A stretch of 64,000 nucleotides of DNA from Craurococcus roseus (GCF_039523795.1 NZ_BAAAFZ010000028.1:67931-131930), one strand, 5' to 3'; shown: positions 37,432 through 46,842, counted from the stretch's first letter. A program made the numbers and translations. The notes: a model not told the origin generated them from the sequence alone.

Positions 37432-38778
37432 ATGAAGAGGATGCCCGCACGCGCCGCGCTGGCGCTCGCGGCGACGGCGCTGCTCGCCGCCGCGCCGGCC
37501 CTGGCCCAAGACGAAGCCGCGACGCAGAAGATCGACACCGGCGACACCGCCTGGATGCTCACCAGCACCGCCCTGGTGCTGCTGATGACCATCCCCGGCC
37601 TGGCGCTGTTCTACGCCGGCATGGTGCGCAAGAAGAACGTGCTCGCCACCATGATGCAGTCCTTCACCATCACCGCGCTGGTGACGGTGGTGTGGATGGT
37701 GGCCGGCTACAGCCTGGCCTTCGGCGAGGGCAACGCCTGGATCGGCGACTTTTCGCGCGTCTTCCTGGCCGGCCTGGGCGAGACCTGGGACAAGCCCTTC
37801 TCGCTCGGCAGCGGCGACTCGGCGGTGGCGACCACCATCCCCGAGTCGGTCTTCCTGATGTTCCAGATGACCTTCGCCATCATCACCCCGGCGCTGATCA
37901 CCGGCGCCTTCGCCGACCGGATGCGGTTCAGCGCGCTGGTGCTGTTCAACGTCCTCTGGTCGCTGCTGGTCTACGCGCCGGTGGCCCATTGGGTGTGGCA
38001 CCCGAACGGCTGGATCTTCGCCCTTGGCGCGCTCGACTTCGCGGGCGGCACGGTGGTCCACATCAACGCCGGCGTGGCGGGGCTGGTCTGCGCCGTGGTG
38101 CTCGGCAGGCGCGTCGGTTACGGCAATGACAACATGGCGCCCTACAACCTGAGCCTCGCGGTGATCGGCGCGGCGCTGCTGTGGGTGGGCTGGTTCGGCT
38201 TCAACGCAGGCTCCGCCGTCGGCGCCGGCGCGCGCGCGGGCATGGCCATGCTGGTGACGCAGATCGCGGCGGCGGGCGCGGCGCTCGCCTGGATGTTCGC
38301 GGAGTGGGCCACCAAGGGCAAGCCCAGCGTGCTGGGCGTGATCTCGGGCGCCGTCGCGGGCCTCGTCGCCATCACCCCGGCGTCCGGCTTCGTGCTGCCG
38401 GGGCCGGCGCTGCTGATCGGCGTGGTGGCCGGGCTGTCGGGCTTCTGGGGCGCCACGGCGCTGAAGCACATGTGCGGCTACGACGACAGCCTGGACGCCT
38501 TCGGGGTCCACGGCATCTGCGGCATCGTCGGCTCGCTCATGGTCGGCTTCCTCGCCTACGGCCCGCTCTCGGCCACGGCGGCCCTGCCCGAAGGCAGCCC
38601 GGGCAACCTGGAGCAGTTCATGAAGCAGGCCTACGCGACCGCGGCCGTGTTCGCCTTTTCCGCCATCGGCACCTTTGTTTTGCTGAAGGTGACGGACGTG
38701 GCGGTGGGCCTCCGCGTGCCCGAAGAGGAAGAGCGCGAGGGCCTGGACGTCACCCAGCACGGCGAGCGGATCGCCTGA
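37432..38778 (+). CDS. amtB: Ammonium transporter AmtB
   Basis: Inner-membrane ammonium channel of 448 residues with a cleavable signal peptide (about 1-26, ending ALAQ) and 11 membrane spans. The conserved pore histidines are seen in PVAHWVWHPNG and FGVHGICG, and the GDFSRVF-type and FAGGTVVHINAG signatures are intact. The C-terminal tail, EEEEREGLDVTQHGE, matches the PII-interacting tail. Co-transcription with glnK is expected. Confidence 0.96.
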   Translation: MKRMPARAALALAATALLAAAPALAQDEAATQKIDTGDTAWMLTSTALVLLMTIPGLALFYAGMVRKKNVLATMMQSFTITALVTVVWMVAGYSLAFGEGNAWIGDFSRVFLAGLGETWDKPFSLGSGDSAVATTIPESVFLMFQMTFAIITPALITGAFADRMRFSALVLFNVLWSLLVYAPVAHWVWHPNGWIFALGALDFAGGTVVHINAGVAGLVCAVVLGRRVGYGNDNMAPYNLSLAVIGAALLWVGWFGFNAGSAVGAGARAGMAMLVTQIAAAGAALAWMFAEWATKGKPSVLGVISGAVAGLVAITPASGFVLPGPALLIGVVAGLSGFWGATALKHMCGYDDSLDAFGVHGICGIVGSLMVGFLAYGPLSATAALPEGSPGNLEQFMKQAYATAAVFAFSAIGTFVLLKVTDVAVGLRVPEEEEREGLDVTQHGERIA

Positions 38779-38798
38779 GCACGGCGGGAGACGGCGCG

Positions 38799-38820
38799 GG
38801 CGGCGGAGCCAGCCGCCGCC
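38799..38820 (+). terminator. Strong hairpin between amtB and the TorF gene
   Basis: GGCGGCGG (38799-38806), loop AGCCAG, CCGCCGCC (38813-38820). No T tract follows. It may reduce read-through or stabilise the glnK-amtB transcript rather than terminate outright. Confidence 0.45.
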
Positions 38821-38912
38821 TGCGGCCCCCTCCCGCCGGCGGTCCAAAGCACCCCACCCGCAACGAAGATGCGCAACGCGGCCGGCGGCGTCCGCCCGCA
38901 AGGAGACGAGAG

Positions 38913-39791
38913 ATGCTTTGGGTTTTCGACAGCGTCAGGCGGTGGCGGCTGGGCGGATCGGCGCTCGCCGCGGGGCTCGTGCTGGCGCTCGCCGGCGAAG
39001 CCGCCGCGCAGGCCACCACCGGCCCCGCCACCGACGTCGGCGTCCCCGCCGGCAACACGGCGGAGCAGGCGTCCCCGACGCCGGGCACCGCCATCCCCGG
39101 CACCGGCGTCACCATGACCGGCCTCGGCGCGATAGCCAGCGACTACCTTTTCCGGGGCATCAGCCAGACGAGGAACAACTGGGCCTTCCAGGGCACCGTG
39201 GATTTCGAGCACGAAAGCGGCGTCTACGTCGGCGCGTTCCTGACCAACGCCAAGTTCCTGGCGTCGCCCTACAACGACACCCGCCAGGAACTCGACCTCC
39301 TCGCCGGCTACCGGTTCGAGGTGGCGGGCGTGAAACTCGACCTCGGCTACGTCGCGTACCTGTATCCCGGCCAGGACAAGGCGCCCGGCGGCCAGCTCAA
39401 TGAGTTCCAGGAGGTGGGCGTCAAGGCGAGCTACACGCTCGACCCCGTGAAGCTACAAGCCGCCTTCTTCTATTCGCCCAACTACTTCGGCCGCTCCGGC
39501 GACGGCTACTACGTCGAGGGCGGCCTGGACGTAACGGCGCCGCTCGGCTTCACCGTCATCGGCCGCCTCGGGTACCAATGGATCGAGCGCGAGGCGTTTT
39601 TCGGCACTCCCGACTACCTGTGGTACGCGGTGGGCGTGCAACGCGAGATCTTCGCCGGCATCAACGTCGCCGTCGGCTTCTACGGGACGGACATCAGCAA
39701 GCGCGATTGCGCGCCGGTGGTGGACCGCGCCAGCGGCGGGCAGCGCATCTGCGGGCAGCGGGCGCTGGTGACGTTCAGCCGGGCGTTCTGA
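38913..39791 (+). CDS. TorF-family putative porin
   Basis: Outer-membrane beta-barrel of 292 residues. Signal peptide about 1-32 (ending AAAQA), a Pro/Thr-rich linker, then the family start GAIASDYLFRGISQT and alternating aromatic strands to a C-terminal Phe. Family members are assumed to be small-solute channels and are often found near glnK and amtB in proteobacteria, as here, so nitrogen-limited induction is likely. GGAG precedes the ATG by 8 bp. Confidence 0.87.
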   Translation: MLWVFDSVRRWRLGGSALAAGLVLALAGEAAAQATTGPATDVGVPAGNTAEQASPTPGTAIPGTGVTMTGLGAIASDYLFRGISQTRNNWAFQGTVDFEHESGVYVGAFLTNAKFLASPYNDTRQELDLLAGYRFEVAGVKLDLGYVAYLYPGQDKAPGGQLNEFQEVGVKASYTLDPVKLQAAFFYSPNYFGRSGDGYYVEGGLDVTAPLGFTVIGRLGYQWIEREAFFGTPDYLWYAVGVQREIFAGINVAVGFYGTDISKRDCAPVVDRASGGQRICGQRALVTFSRAF

Positions 39792-39797
39792 CGAAGC

Positions 39798-39822
39798 GGG
39801 CGCCGGGGGACCGGCGCCCTTT
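39798..39822 (+). terminator. Intrinsic terminator of the TorF gene
   Basis: GGGCGCCGG (39798-39806), loop GGGA, CCGGCGCCC (39811-39819), then TTT (39820-39822). A perfect 9-bp stem 6 bp after the stop, in the gap to the convergent eipB gene. The clearest intrinsic terminator in the window. Confidence 0.8.
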
Positions 39823-40649
39823 CAGCACCCGCTTGGCAGGATGGCGAGTTCTTCCATCCGGCCGTTCACGCTGAACTCGCCGAACTCCATCTTCAAGTCG
39901 TCCGCGACGCCGTTCTCGAAGTAGCGCAGACCCACTTCGTAATCGGGCGCGCTGGCGCCGCCGCCGTCCTTGGCGTCCTTGCCGCGGTCGAAGAAGGCCA
40001 CCCGCATCCGCGCGCTGCCGAGCGTCGAGAGCGCGGGGAACCGGCTGTTCGACTGCGCCGCCTGCCAGCCGGAGATGACCGTGGTGGTGTCCTGCGCCCC
40101 GTCGGGGCTGGTGCCGTCGAACAAGGGCGTCACCAGCATACGCGAGCCCGACCGCGCCGCCGCGAGCGAACGGATGGTGTGGAGCATCGGCAGCAACGTG
40201 CCCGGCGGCAGCGCCTCCTCCTTCGGCTGCGGGTCCACGTAGCGCGCGCGCCCGGAGCCGTTGGGCGCCACTTCGGCCTCGCCCGAAACCCGCTGGGACA
40301 CCGCGCCTTGCGAGGTCTGGGTCAGCGAAAACCGGATGGTGCGCCCGTCCTTGGTCTCATAGGTGGAGTAATCGGACGCGCTTTCGACCACCTGCCCGTC
40401 GCGGTCGGTCAGGACCAGCGTGAAGCGCTGGCGGGTGGCCCAACCGTCGCAGGCGTCCACGACCTCGTAGACCATGACGCCGTCGGCACGGGCGACGGCG
40501 TTGTCGCGGGAGCGGTCGAGGGTGAGCTTGTAGCCGGCACGGTGCGCCGCCATCGCCTCCGCCCCGGGCTCGGCCGCGGGCGCGACGGAGGGCGCAAGCC
40601 CCAGCATGCCGGCGGCGGTGGCGAGCACCGCGGTCGGGAGACGGCGCAT
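39822..40649 (-). CDS. eipB: EipB-like periplasmic protein (DUF1849)
   Basis: Exported protein of 275 residues with a signal peptide (about 1-26, ending APAAE). In Brucella EipB supports envelope integrity and has a beta-spiral fold closed by a disulfide between a Cys near 69 and one near the C-terminus; here Cys67 (VDACDGW) and the final residue Cys275 occupy the equivalent places. The ATG at 40649 has GGAG 7 bp upstream. It sits alone, 31 bp after the aspS stop on the same strand. Confidence 0.85.
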   Translation of the reverse strand: MRRLPTAVLATAAGMLGLAPSVAPAAEPGAEAMAAHRAGYKLTLDRSRDNAVARADGVMVYEVVDACDGWATRQRFTLVLTDRDGQVVESASDYSTYETKDGRTIRFSLTQTSQGAVSQRVSGEAEVAPNGSGRARYVDPQPKEEALPPGTLLPMLHTIRSLAAARSGSRMLVTPLFDGTSPDGAQDTTTVISGWQAAQSNSRFPALSTLGSARMRVAFFDRGKDAKDGGGASAPDYEVGLRYFENGVADDLKMEFGEFSVNGRMEELAILPSGC

Positions 40650-40680
40650 GGGGTTCTCCTTCGGGATCATGCCGCTCAAA

Positions 40681-42507
40681 TTAGGAAGCCTTGCTGCTTG
40701 CCGCACCCCGCCCCTCGCCTTTCTGCGGCGGCAGGTCGAGTCGGATGTGCAACTCTTTCAAGCGGGACGGCTCCACCGGGGCCGGAGCGCCCATCATCAG
40801 GTCTTCCGCCTGCTGATTCATTGGGAAGAGGATGACCTCCCGGATGTTGGGCTCGTCCGCCAACAGCATGACGATGCGGTCGATGCCGGGGGCTGAGCCG
40901 CCGTGCGGCGGGGCGCCGTAGCGGAAGGCGTTCAGCATGCCCCCGAACCGCTCTTCCACGTGCTCGGCCGCGTAGCCGGCGATGGCGAAGGCGCGGAGCA
41001 TGATGTCCGGTCGGTGGTTCCGGATGGCGCCAGAGGACAGCTCGATCCCGTTGCAGACGATATCGTACTGGAACGCCTTGATGTCGAGCGGGTCCATGCC
41101 GTCCAGCGCCTCCAACCCGCCCTGGGGCATGGAGAACGGGTTGTGGCTGAACTCGATCTGACCAGTCTCCTCGTTGCGCTCGTACATCGGGAAATCTGTC
41201 ACCCAGCAGAAGCGGAAGGCGTCCTTCTCGACCAAGTCCAGTTCAGCGCCGAGGCGGGTGCGTACCTGCCCGGCGAATTTGGCAGCCGCCGCCGGTTTGT
41301 CGCAGGCGAAGAACACCGCGTCGCCGTCGCCGAGCCCGCAAACCTCGCGGATGGCGGCGGCGCGCTCCGGCTCCAGGTTGCGGGCGATCGGGCCGCGCGC
41401 CTCGCCGCCTTCGAAGGTGATGTAGCCCAAGCCGCCTGCGCCCTGCTCCCGTGCCCACTCGTTGAGCTTGTCGAAGAAGGACCGCGGGTTGCCGCCGGCG
41501 CCCGGCGCCGGGATGGCCCGCACCACGGCGCCCTTGTCGATGTTGCGGGCGAAGAGGCCGAAGGCGCCGCCCCGGAAATGCTCCGTCACGTCCTTGATGC
41601 GGATCGGGTTGCGGAGGTCCGGCTTGTCGGAGCCGAACTCCAGCATCGCCCGCTCGAAAGGGATGCGCGGGAACGGCGCCGGGGTCACCGCGCGCTTGGT
41701 CCCGGAAAAGTCGCTGAATTCCTCGAACACGCCCGTCAGCACCGGCTCGATGGCGGCGAAGACGTCTTCTTGGGTGACGAAGCTCATCTCGAAGTCGAGC
41801 TGGTAGAACTCGCCTGGGCTCCGGTCGGCGCGGCTCGCTTCGTCGCGGAAGCAGGGGGCGATCTGGAAGTAGCGGTCGAAGCCCGCCACCATGCAGAGTT
41901 GCTTGAATTGCTGAGGCGCCTGGGGCAGCGCGTAGAAGGTGCCGGGGTGCAGGCGTGAGGGCACAAGGTAGTCGCGCGCCCCTTCCGGGCTGGACGCGGT
42001 GAGGATCGGCGTTTGGAACTCGGTGAAGCCGGCCTCGATCATGCGGCGGCGGATGGAGGCGATGACGCCCGCGCGCAGCATGATGTTGCGGTGCTGCCGC
42101 TCCCGTCGGAGGTCCAGGAAGCGGTAGCGGAGCCGCAGGTCTTCCGGGAATTCCGCCTCGCCCGCGACCTGGATCGGCAGCACCGCCGCTTCCGATTGCA
42201 CGGAAAGCTCGCGCACCCGCACCTCGACCTCGCCGGTCGGGAGCTTCGGGTTCACCGTCGCGCCCTCGCGCCGCACCACCTCGCCCGTGACCGTCACCAC
42301 GCTCTCCGGGCGCAGCGCGTCGGCCACGGCGAAGACCGGGGAGCCCTGCCCCACCACGCACTGCGTCAGGCCGTGGTGGTCCCGGAGGTCCATGAACAGA
42401 ACGCCGCCGTGGTCGCGCTTGCGATGCACCCAGCCGGACAAGCGGACCGTCGCGCCGGCGTCCGAGGCGCGCAGCGCGGCGCAGGTGTGGGTGCGGTAGG
42501 CGTGCAT
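40681..42507 (-). CDS. aspS: Aspartyl-tRNA synthetase (possibly non-discriminating)
   Basis: Class-II synthetase of 608 residues, the bacterial length with GAD insertion domain. OB-fold anticodon domain 1-105, motif 2 FRDEASRADRSPGEFYQLDFE, motif 3 GGSAPGIDRIVMLL. The anticodon-domain element WVHRKRDHGG (His33) matches the histidine form seen in non-discriminating AspRS such as that of Pseudomonas, where discriminating enzymes have Leu. If so the cell makes Asn-tRNA through GatCAB. Confidence 0.95.
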   Translation of the reverse strand: MHAYRTHTCAALRASDAGATVRLSGWVHRKRDHGGVLFMDLRDHHGLTQCVVGQGSPVFAVADALRPESVVTVTGEVVRREGATVNPKLPTGEVEVRVRELSVQSEAAVLPIQVAGEAEFPEDLRLRYRFLDLRRERQHRNIMLRAGVIASIRRRMIEAGFTEFQTPILTASSPEGARDYLVPSRLHPGTFYALPQAPQQFKQLCMVAGFDRYFQIAPCFRDEASRADRSPGEFYQLDFEMSFVTQEDVFAAIEPVLTGVFEEFSDFSGTKRAVTPAPFPRIPFERAMLEFGSDKPDLRNPIRIKDVTEHFRGGAFGLFARNIDKGAVVRAIPAPGAGGNPRSFFDKLNEWAREQGAGGLGYITFEGGEARGPIARNLEPERAAAIREVCGLGDGDAVFFACDKPAAAAKFAGQVRTRLGAELDLVEKDAFRFCWVTDFPMYERNEETGQIEFSHNPFSMPQGGLEALDGMDPLDIKAFQYDIVCNGIELSSGAIRNHRPDIMLRAFAIAGYAAEHVEERFGGMLNAFRYGAPPHGGSAPGIDRIVMLLADEPNIREVILFPMNQQAEDLMMGAPAPVEPSRLKELHIRLDLPPQKGEGRGAASSKAS

Positions 42508-42604
42508 GGCGGCGGAACCCGGATCTGCTGGGAAAGTCGGGCAGAGAGGGTTTCCGCAGGGCGGAAGTCAACCCCTGAGCGACGCGCGGCCGGCCATCGA
42601 GCGG

Positions 42605-43657
42605 TCAGGACGCCCCGTGCCGCAAGACGCTCTCGATGTCCAAGGTGGACCGGCGGCCGATGTCGTGCCCGTGCGCCTGGATGAACCGCTCCGCGCAGCG
42701 CCGCCCCTCGTCGCGCAGGAACACGAGGAAGTCCCATTCGGCGTTGAGTTTGGACGAGTACCCCAGGTCCAGAAGCTCGTCCGACGAGATGCGATGGACG
42801 CGCATCCTGGCCCAGAGCGCGCCTTCGCAATCGCCGGGGTTGGCCACGTCCCGGAGCAGGTCGATCATCTTCAGCTCCTTCAGCAGGGTGGCGTTGAAGG
42901 AGACCTCGTTGACGCGGTTGTTGATTTCGCGGGCGGTGCGGGGGACGCCGGGGCGCTCCACCGGGTTGATCTGGACCAAAATGGTGTCGTCGGACGAGCA
43001 GTCCCGGACCAGGGGCGTGATGGTCGGGTTGCCGGAATAGCCGCCGTCCCAATAAGCCTCGCCGCCGATCTCCACCGCCTGGAACAGGAAGGGCAGGCAG
43101 GCGGAGGCGAGCAGGACGTCCGACGTGATCCGGGCATTCTCGAAGATCTCGCCCTGGCCGGTTCGGACGTTGGTGGCGGTGACGAAGAGCCGGGTGGGCG
43201 CCCGCGCCAGCCGGTCGAAATCGACGGCCTCCGCCAGCACATCCTCCAGCGGGTTGGTCCCGACCGGGTTGAGCTGGTAGGGCGAGACCAACCGCGCCGT
43301 CAGATCCAACGCGATGAAGGCGGGCGAGGTATCGAGATCCCAGCGGCCGAGCAACACGTCGAGCGGGCTGCGCCGGATCGGGCTGAACCTGGCCGCGCGC
43401 GACACGGCGGACCAAAACCGCTCCAGCGCTTCCCGCGCGCCCTCCGCCCCGCCGGCCGCGTGCCCGTCCGCCAGCACGGCGGCGTTCATGGCACCGGCGG
43501 AGGTGCCGGAGATCGCCTCCATCTCCAGCCAAGGCTCTTCCAGCAGGCGGTCCAGAACGCCCCAGGTGAAGGCGCCGTGCGCGCCGCCGCCTTGGAGCGC
43601 CAAGTCCACCAGGACGCGGTTGCGCCGCAGCGGCGGGATGGACGCTCTTTCGGGCAT
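42605..43657 (-). CDS. Patatin-like phospholipase
   Basis: Ser-Asp dyad lipid acyl hydrolase of 350 residues. Oxyanion loop GGGAHG at 23-28, nucleophile Ser53 in GTSAG (51-55), and the catalytic Asp in DGGYSGNP near 200. No signal peptide, so cytosolic or injected; class members degrade membrane lipids or handle storage granules. It follows the DUF1269 gene by 17 bp on the same strand, suggesting one transcript. Confidence 0.9.
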   Translation of the reverse strand: MPERASIPPLRRNRVLVDLALQGGGAHGAFTWGVLDRLLEEPWLEMEAISGTSAGAMNAAVLADGHAAGGAEGAREALERFWSAVSRAARFSPIRRSPLDVLLGRWDLDTSPAFIALDLTARLVSPYQLNPVGTNPLEDVLAEAVDFDRLARAPTRLFVTATNVRTGQGEIFENARITSDVLLASACLPFLFQAVEIGGEAYWDGGYSGNPTITPLVRDCSSDDTILVQINPVERPGVPRTAREINNRVNEVSFNATLLKELKMIDLLRDVANPGDCEGALWARMRVHRISSDELLDLGYSSKLNAEWDFLVFLRDEGRRCAERFIQAHGHDIGRRSTLDIESVLRHGAS

Positions 43658-43674
43658 GGCGGCGCCGCTCCGGG

Positions 43675-44304
43675 TCAGACCGGGTCGGGGCCGACCGCGG
43701 CCGCGGTGCCGGGCTTGGCCCCGGCCGCGCCGCCCCCGGCGGGTTGCGCCGGCGCGGCGGCGGCCGGGGCGGCGCCCATGTCTTGGCGCTGGGCCTGCGA
43801 CAACGCCGCCTGGAGCCGCTGCTCCTGCTGCGGCGACAGCGAGGAGCGGATCACCCGCCCCTGGAAGCCCGCCGCCGTCATGTCGGCCAGGACCTTCTCC
43901 GGCTGCACCTTCCGGATCAGCACGAAGAGGGCGGAGGTGTTCGGCTGGAGCGTGTCGCCGATGGAGCGAATCAGGTCATCGTCGATGCCGTAGTCGCTCA
44001 AGCTGCCGGCGAGCGCCCCGCTCCCCGCCCCGACCGCGGCCCCGGCCGCGAAGCCCAGCAACGGGTTGAGGAACAGAAGTCCCACCAGCGATCCCCACAG
44101 CGCGCCCGACAGGCTGCCCTGCGCCGCACCCAGGCCGACCAGGTTGACGCTCTGCTTGATCCGCACCGCCCCGTCGGGCGTGCGGATCGCCACCACCGCG
44201 TCCTCCAGGTCGATCAGGTGCTCCTTGCTCAGGCGGACCAGTTCGGTCAGCGCCCGGTCGGCTTGCTGGGTGTCGTCGAACCCGACCACGACCAATTCGG
44301 ACAT
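43675..44304 (-). CDS. DUF1269-family membrane protein
   Basis: A 209-residue protein of unknown function. N-terminal cytosolic part (residues 1-65, VVVGFDDTQQADRAL), a Gly/Ala-rich hydrophobic hairpin (about 66-105, with glycine-zipper spacing), a soluble segment ending in LIRKVQPEKV, and an Ala/Pro/Gln-rich tail after 150 that is probably disordered. GAGGAGG lies 6 bp before the ATG. Position before the patatin gene suggests membrane stress or lipid work, but that is inference. Confidence 0.8.
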   Translation of the reverse strand: MSELVVVGFDDTQQADRALTELVRLSKEHLIDLEDAVVAIRTPDGAVRIKQSVNLVGLGAAQGSLSGALWGSLVGLLFLNPLLGFAAGAAVGAGSGALAGSLSDYGIDDDLIRSIGDTLQPNTSALFVLIRKVQPEKVLADMTAAGFQGRVIRSSLSPQQEQRLQAALSQAQRQDMGAAPAAAAPAQPAGGGAAGAKPGTAAAVGPDPV

Positions 44305-44372
44305 GCGATCCTCCTCTCGAATGCGCCGCAAGCGCGAGGCCCGGCCCTGGGTTTCCGGCTGTCCCGGAACGG

Positions 44373-45332
44373 TCAGGCGGCCGCGCTCGCCGCGTCCAGC
44401 GCTTCCATGGCTTCCCGGTCCAGCTCCAGGCTCGCAGCCTTCACCAGTTCCGCCAGTTGCGCCTCGCTGGTGGCGCTGGCGATGGACGCCGTGATGCCGG
44501 GCTTCGCGGCCTGCCACGCCAAGGCGACCTGCGCCGGCGTGGCGCCGAGCCGCGCCGCCGCCTCGTCCAGCGCCGCCAGCACCTTCATGCCGCGCGGGTT
44601 CAGGTACTGCTTGGCGTTGCGGGCGCCGCGCGGGCTTTTCCCGAGATCGGCCTCGCTCCGGTACTTGCCGGTGAGGAAGCCGGCGGCGAGGGCGAAGTAG
44701 GGGATCACGCCCAGGCCCTCTTCCCGGCAGAGCGGCAGGAGGTCCGCCTCGATGCCGCGCTCCATCAGGTTGTGGTGGGGCTGCAGGCTCTGGAAGCGCG
44801 GCAGGCCGTGGCGGTCGCTAGCTTCCAGCGCCGCCTTCAGGCGCGGCGCGGTGTAGTTGGAGGCGCCGATCGCCCCGATCTTGCCGGCCTCCATCAGCTT
44901 GGCGAAGGCGCCGAGCGTGTCCTCCAGCGGCGTCGCCTCGTCGTCCCGGTGCGCTTGGTGGAGGTCGATCCGCTCCACGCCGAGGCGCTTCAGGCTGGCG
45001 TCCACCGCTTGGTTGATCCAGGTGGGCGAGAGGCCTTTGCCTTGGCCGGGCATCTCCATGCCGCATTTGGACAAGATGATCACGTCCCGGCGGCGGGCGG
45101 GGCCGCTGGCCTTGAGCCACTCGCCGATCATCGTTTCGGACTCGCCGCCCGTGTGGCCCGGTGCCCAGGCGGAATAGACGTCGGCGGTGTCGATGGCGTT
45201 GAGGCCGGCGTCCACCATGGCGTCGAGCAGGCGGAAGCCGGTGGCCCGGTCCACCGTCCAGCCGAAGACGTTGCCGCCGAAGATCACCGGCGGGACCTCG
45301 ATGCCGGATTTGCCCAGGCTGCGCTTCCGCAT
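44373..45332 (-). CDS. Aldo/keto reductase
   Basis: NADPH-dependent TIM-barrel reductase of 319 residues. The tetrad is visible as DTADVY (Asp and Tyr), SKCG (Lys) and the His of HQAH; cofactor-binding ASNY and the C-terminal ARLGATPAQVALAW match the family. Substrate unknown; stress-type general reductases are common in this group. The ATG at 45332 has GGAG upstream and starts at the conserved first strand; longer versions are unlikely. Confidence 0.9.
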   Translation of the reverse strand: MRKRSLGKSGIEVPPVIFGGNVFGWTVDRATGFRLLDAMVDAGLNAIDTADVYSAWAPGHTGGESETMIGEWLKASGPARRRDVIILSKCGMEMPGQGKGLSPTWINQAVDASLKRLGVERIDLHQAHRDDEATPLEDTLGAFAKLMEAGKIGAIGASNYTAPRLKAALEASDRHGLPRFQSLQPHHNLMERGIEADLLPLCREEGLGVIPYFALAAGFLTGKYRSEADLGKSPRGARNAKQYLNPRGMKVLAALDEAAARLGATPAQVALAWQAAKPGITASIASATSEAQLAELVKAASLELDREAMEALDAASAAA

Positions 45333-45434
45333 GGCGTGCCGCTCCTTCCCCGTCGGGGCCACTGTGGCGCGGCGGGCCGGGAGGGCCAAGGCTCCGCTTT
45401 CCCTCGCCCCGGCGCGCGGCTAGAAGGGCGGCAC

Positions 45435-46619
45435 ATGAGTCGCCGCGTCCCGGCGCCGGAGTCCGTTCCGGCGCTCGTCACCACCTCCGCCGAGCTCGCC
45501 GACCTCTGCCAGCGCCTGTCCTCCGAGGCCTTCGTCACGGTGGACACGGAGTTCATGCGGGAACGGACCTACTGGCCCGAGCTGTGCGTCGTGCAGCTCG
45601 CGGGCGAGCGCGAGGTGGCGGTGGTGGACGCGCTGGCGCCCGGCCTCGACTTGGCGCCGCTCGGCGCCCTGCTGGCCGACCCCGCCGTGTGCAAGGTATT
45701 CCACGCCGCACGGCAGGACATCGAGATCTTCCTGCTCCGCTTCGGCGCCGTGCCGACACCCCTTTTCGACACGCAGGTCGCCGCCATGGTCGCGGGCTTC
45801 GGCGACCAGGTCAGCTACGACGCCTTGTGCCGGGCCTTGGCTGGCGTCGCCATCGAGAAGGGGCACCGCTTTTCCGATTGGTCGGCACGCCCCCTGTCGC
45901 CGTCGCAGATCGCCTACGCCGCGGCCGACGTGACCCACCTGCGCCGCGTCTACGCCGGGCTGCGCGAGCGCTTGTCGCACGAGAACCGGCTCGAATGGGT
46001 GGCCGAGGAGATGGCCGCCCTGGGCGACCCCGCCGCCTACCGCGTGGACCCGGAGACGGCGTGGGAGCGGCTGAAGGCGCGCACCAACAGCCGCCGCGCG
46101 CTCGGCATCCTGCGCGCTGCCGCGGCATGGCGGGAGCGGGAAGCGCAGCGCGTCAACATCCCCCGCCAGCGCTTGGTGCGGGACGAGACCCTGTTGGAGC
46201 TGGCCGCGACCGCGCCGACCACCCCGGCCGAGTTGGCGCGCGCCCGGGGCATTTCGGAAGGCTTCGCCCGCGGCCGCAGCGGCGCCGGTCTCCTGGCTGC
46301 GATCGAGACCGCCAAGGCGTTGCCGGACGCGCTGCTGCCGCAGCCGCCGCGCGACCGCCACGGCCCGGTGCCCTCGCCCGCGCTGGTCGCCTTGCTCAAG
46401 GTGCTGCTCGCGGCGAAGAGCGAGGAGCACGACGTGGCGCCGCGCCTGCTCGCCAACGGCGAGGAGCTGGACCGCTTGGCGACGGAGGACACGCCGGACG
46501 TGCCGGCGCTGCACGGCTGGCGGCGCACGGTCTTCGGCGAGGCGGCGCTGGCGCTGAAGCAGGGGCGGCTGGCGCTGGGCGTCGATGGTCGGCGGGTGAA
46601 GCTGATCGGGGCGGACTGA
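45435..46619 (+). CDS. rnd: Ribonuclease D
   Basis: 3'-5' exoribonuclease for tRNA 3' maturation, DEDDy type. In 394 residues the exonuclease motifs are VDTEFMRER (Exo I), FHAARQDIE (Exo II) and the Y-x3-D of YAAADVTHL (Exo III); a first HRDC domain (about 215-295) and a second helical domain follow. It is divergent from the aldo/keto reductase gene (102-bp gap) and 223 bp before pepA. Confidence 0.93.
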   Translation: MSRRVPAPESVPALVTTSAELADLCQRLSSEAFVTVDTEFMRERTYWPELCVVQLAGEREVAVVDALAPGLDLAPLGALLADPAVCKVFHAARQDIEIFLLRFGAVPTPLFDTQVAAMVAGFGDQVSYDALCRALAGVAIEKGHRFSDWSARPLSPSQIAYAAADVTHLRRVYAGLRERLSHENRLEWVAEEMAALGDPAAYRVDPETAWERLKARTNSRRALGILRAAAAWREREAQRVNIPRQRLVRDETLLELAATAPTTPAELARARGISEGFARGRSGAGLLAAIETAKALPDALLPQPPRDRHGPVPSPALVALLKVLLAAKSEEHDVAPRLLANGEELDRLATEDTPDVPALHGWRRTVFGEAALALKQGRLALGVDGRRVKLIGAD

Positions 46620-46642
46620 TTCTCGCCGCTCGAGCTTTGTTC

Positions 46643-46666
46643 CTTACTGCTGCACCACCTTACTGT
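46643..46666. repeat. Two 8-bp direct repeats upstream of pepA
   Basis: CCTTACTG at 46643-46650 and again at 46659-46666, 16 bp apart, within an unusually AT-rich stretch between rnd and pepA. Spacing of about one and a half helical turns could suit a regulator, but no protein can be named. Confidence 0.4.
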
Positions 46667-46842
46667 AGTACTTCCTCACCTCCCGACCGGCCCTCTCGGA
46701 GCGACAGGCGCGGGTCGGTCGGACATCGGCGGTGGGCACCGCACCACGGCGCGCCCCGGCGGAGCCGGCTTCGCATGCCCTGGCGGTGCAGGGGCGCGGT
46801 GCTATCCTTTCCTGGCAACACACAAGCCGGAACCTCGCCAGA

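Noticed and set aside
46683..46718. CCGACC/GGTCGG stem after rnd as a terminator
   Set aside because: Only 6 bp of stem around a loop of about 24 nt and no T tract.
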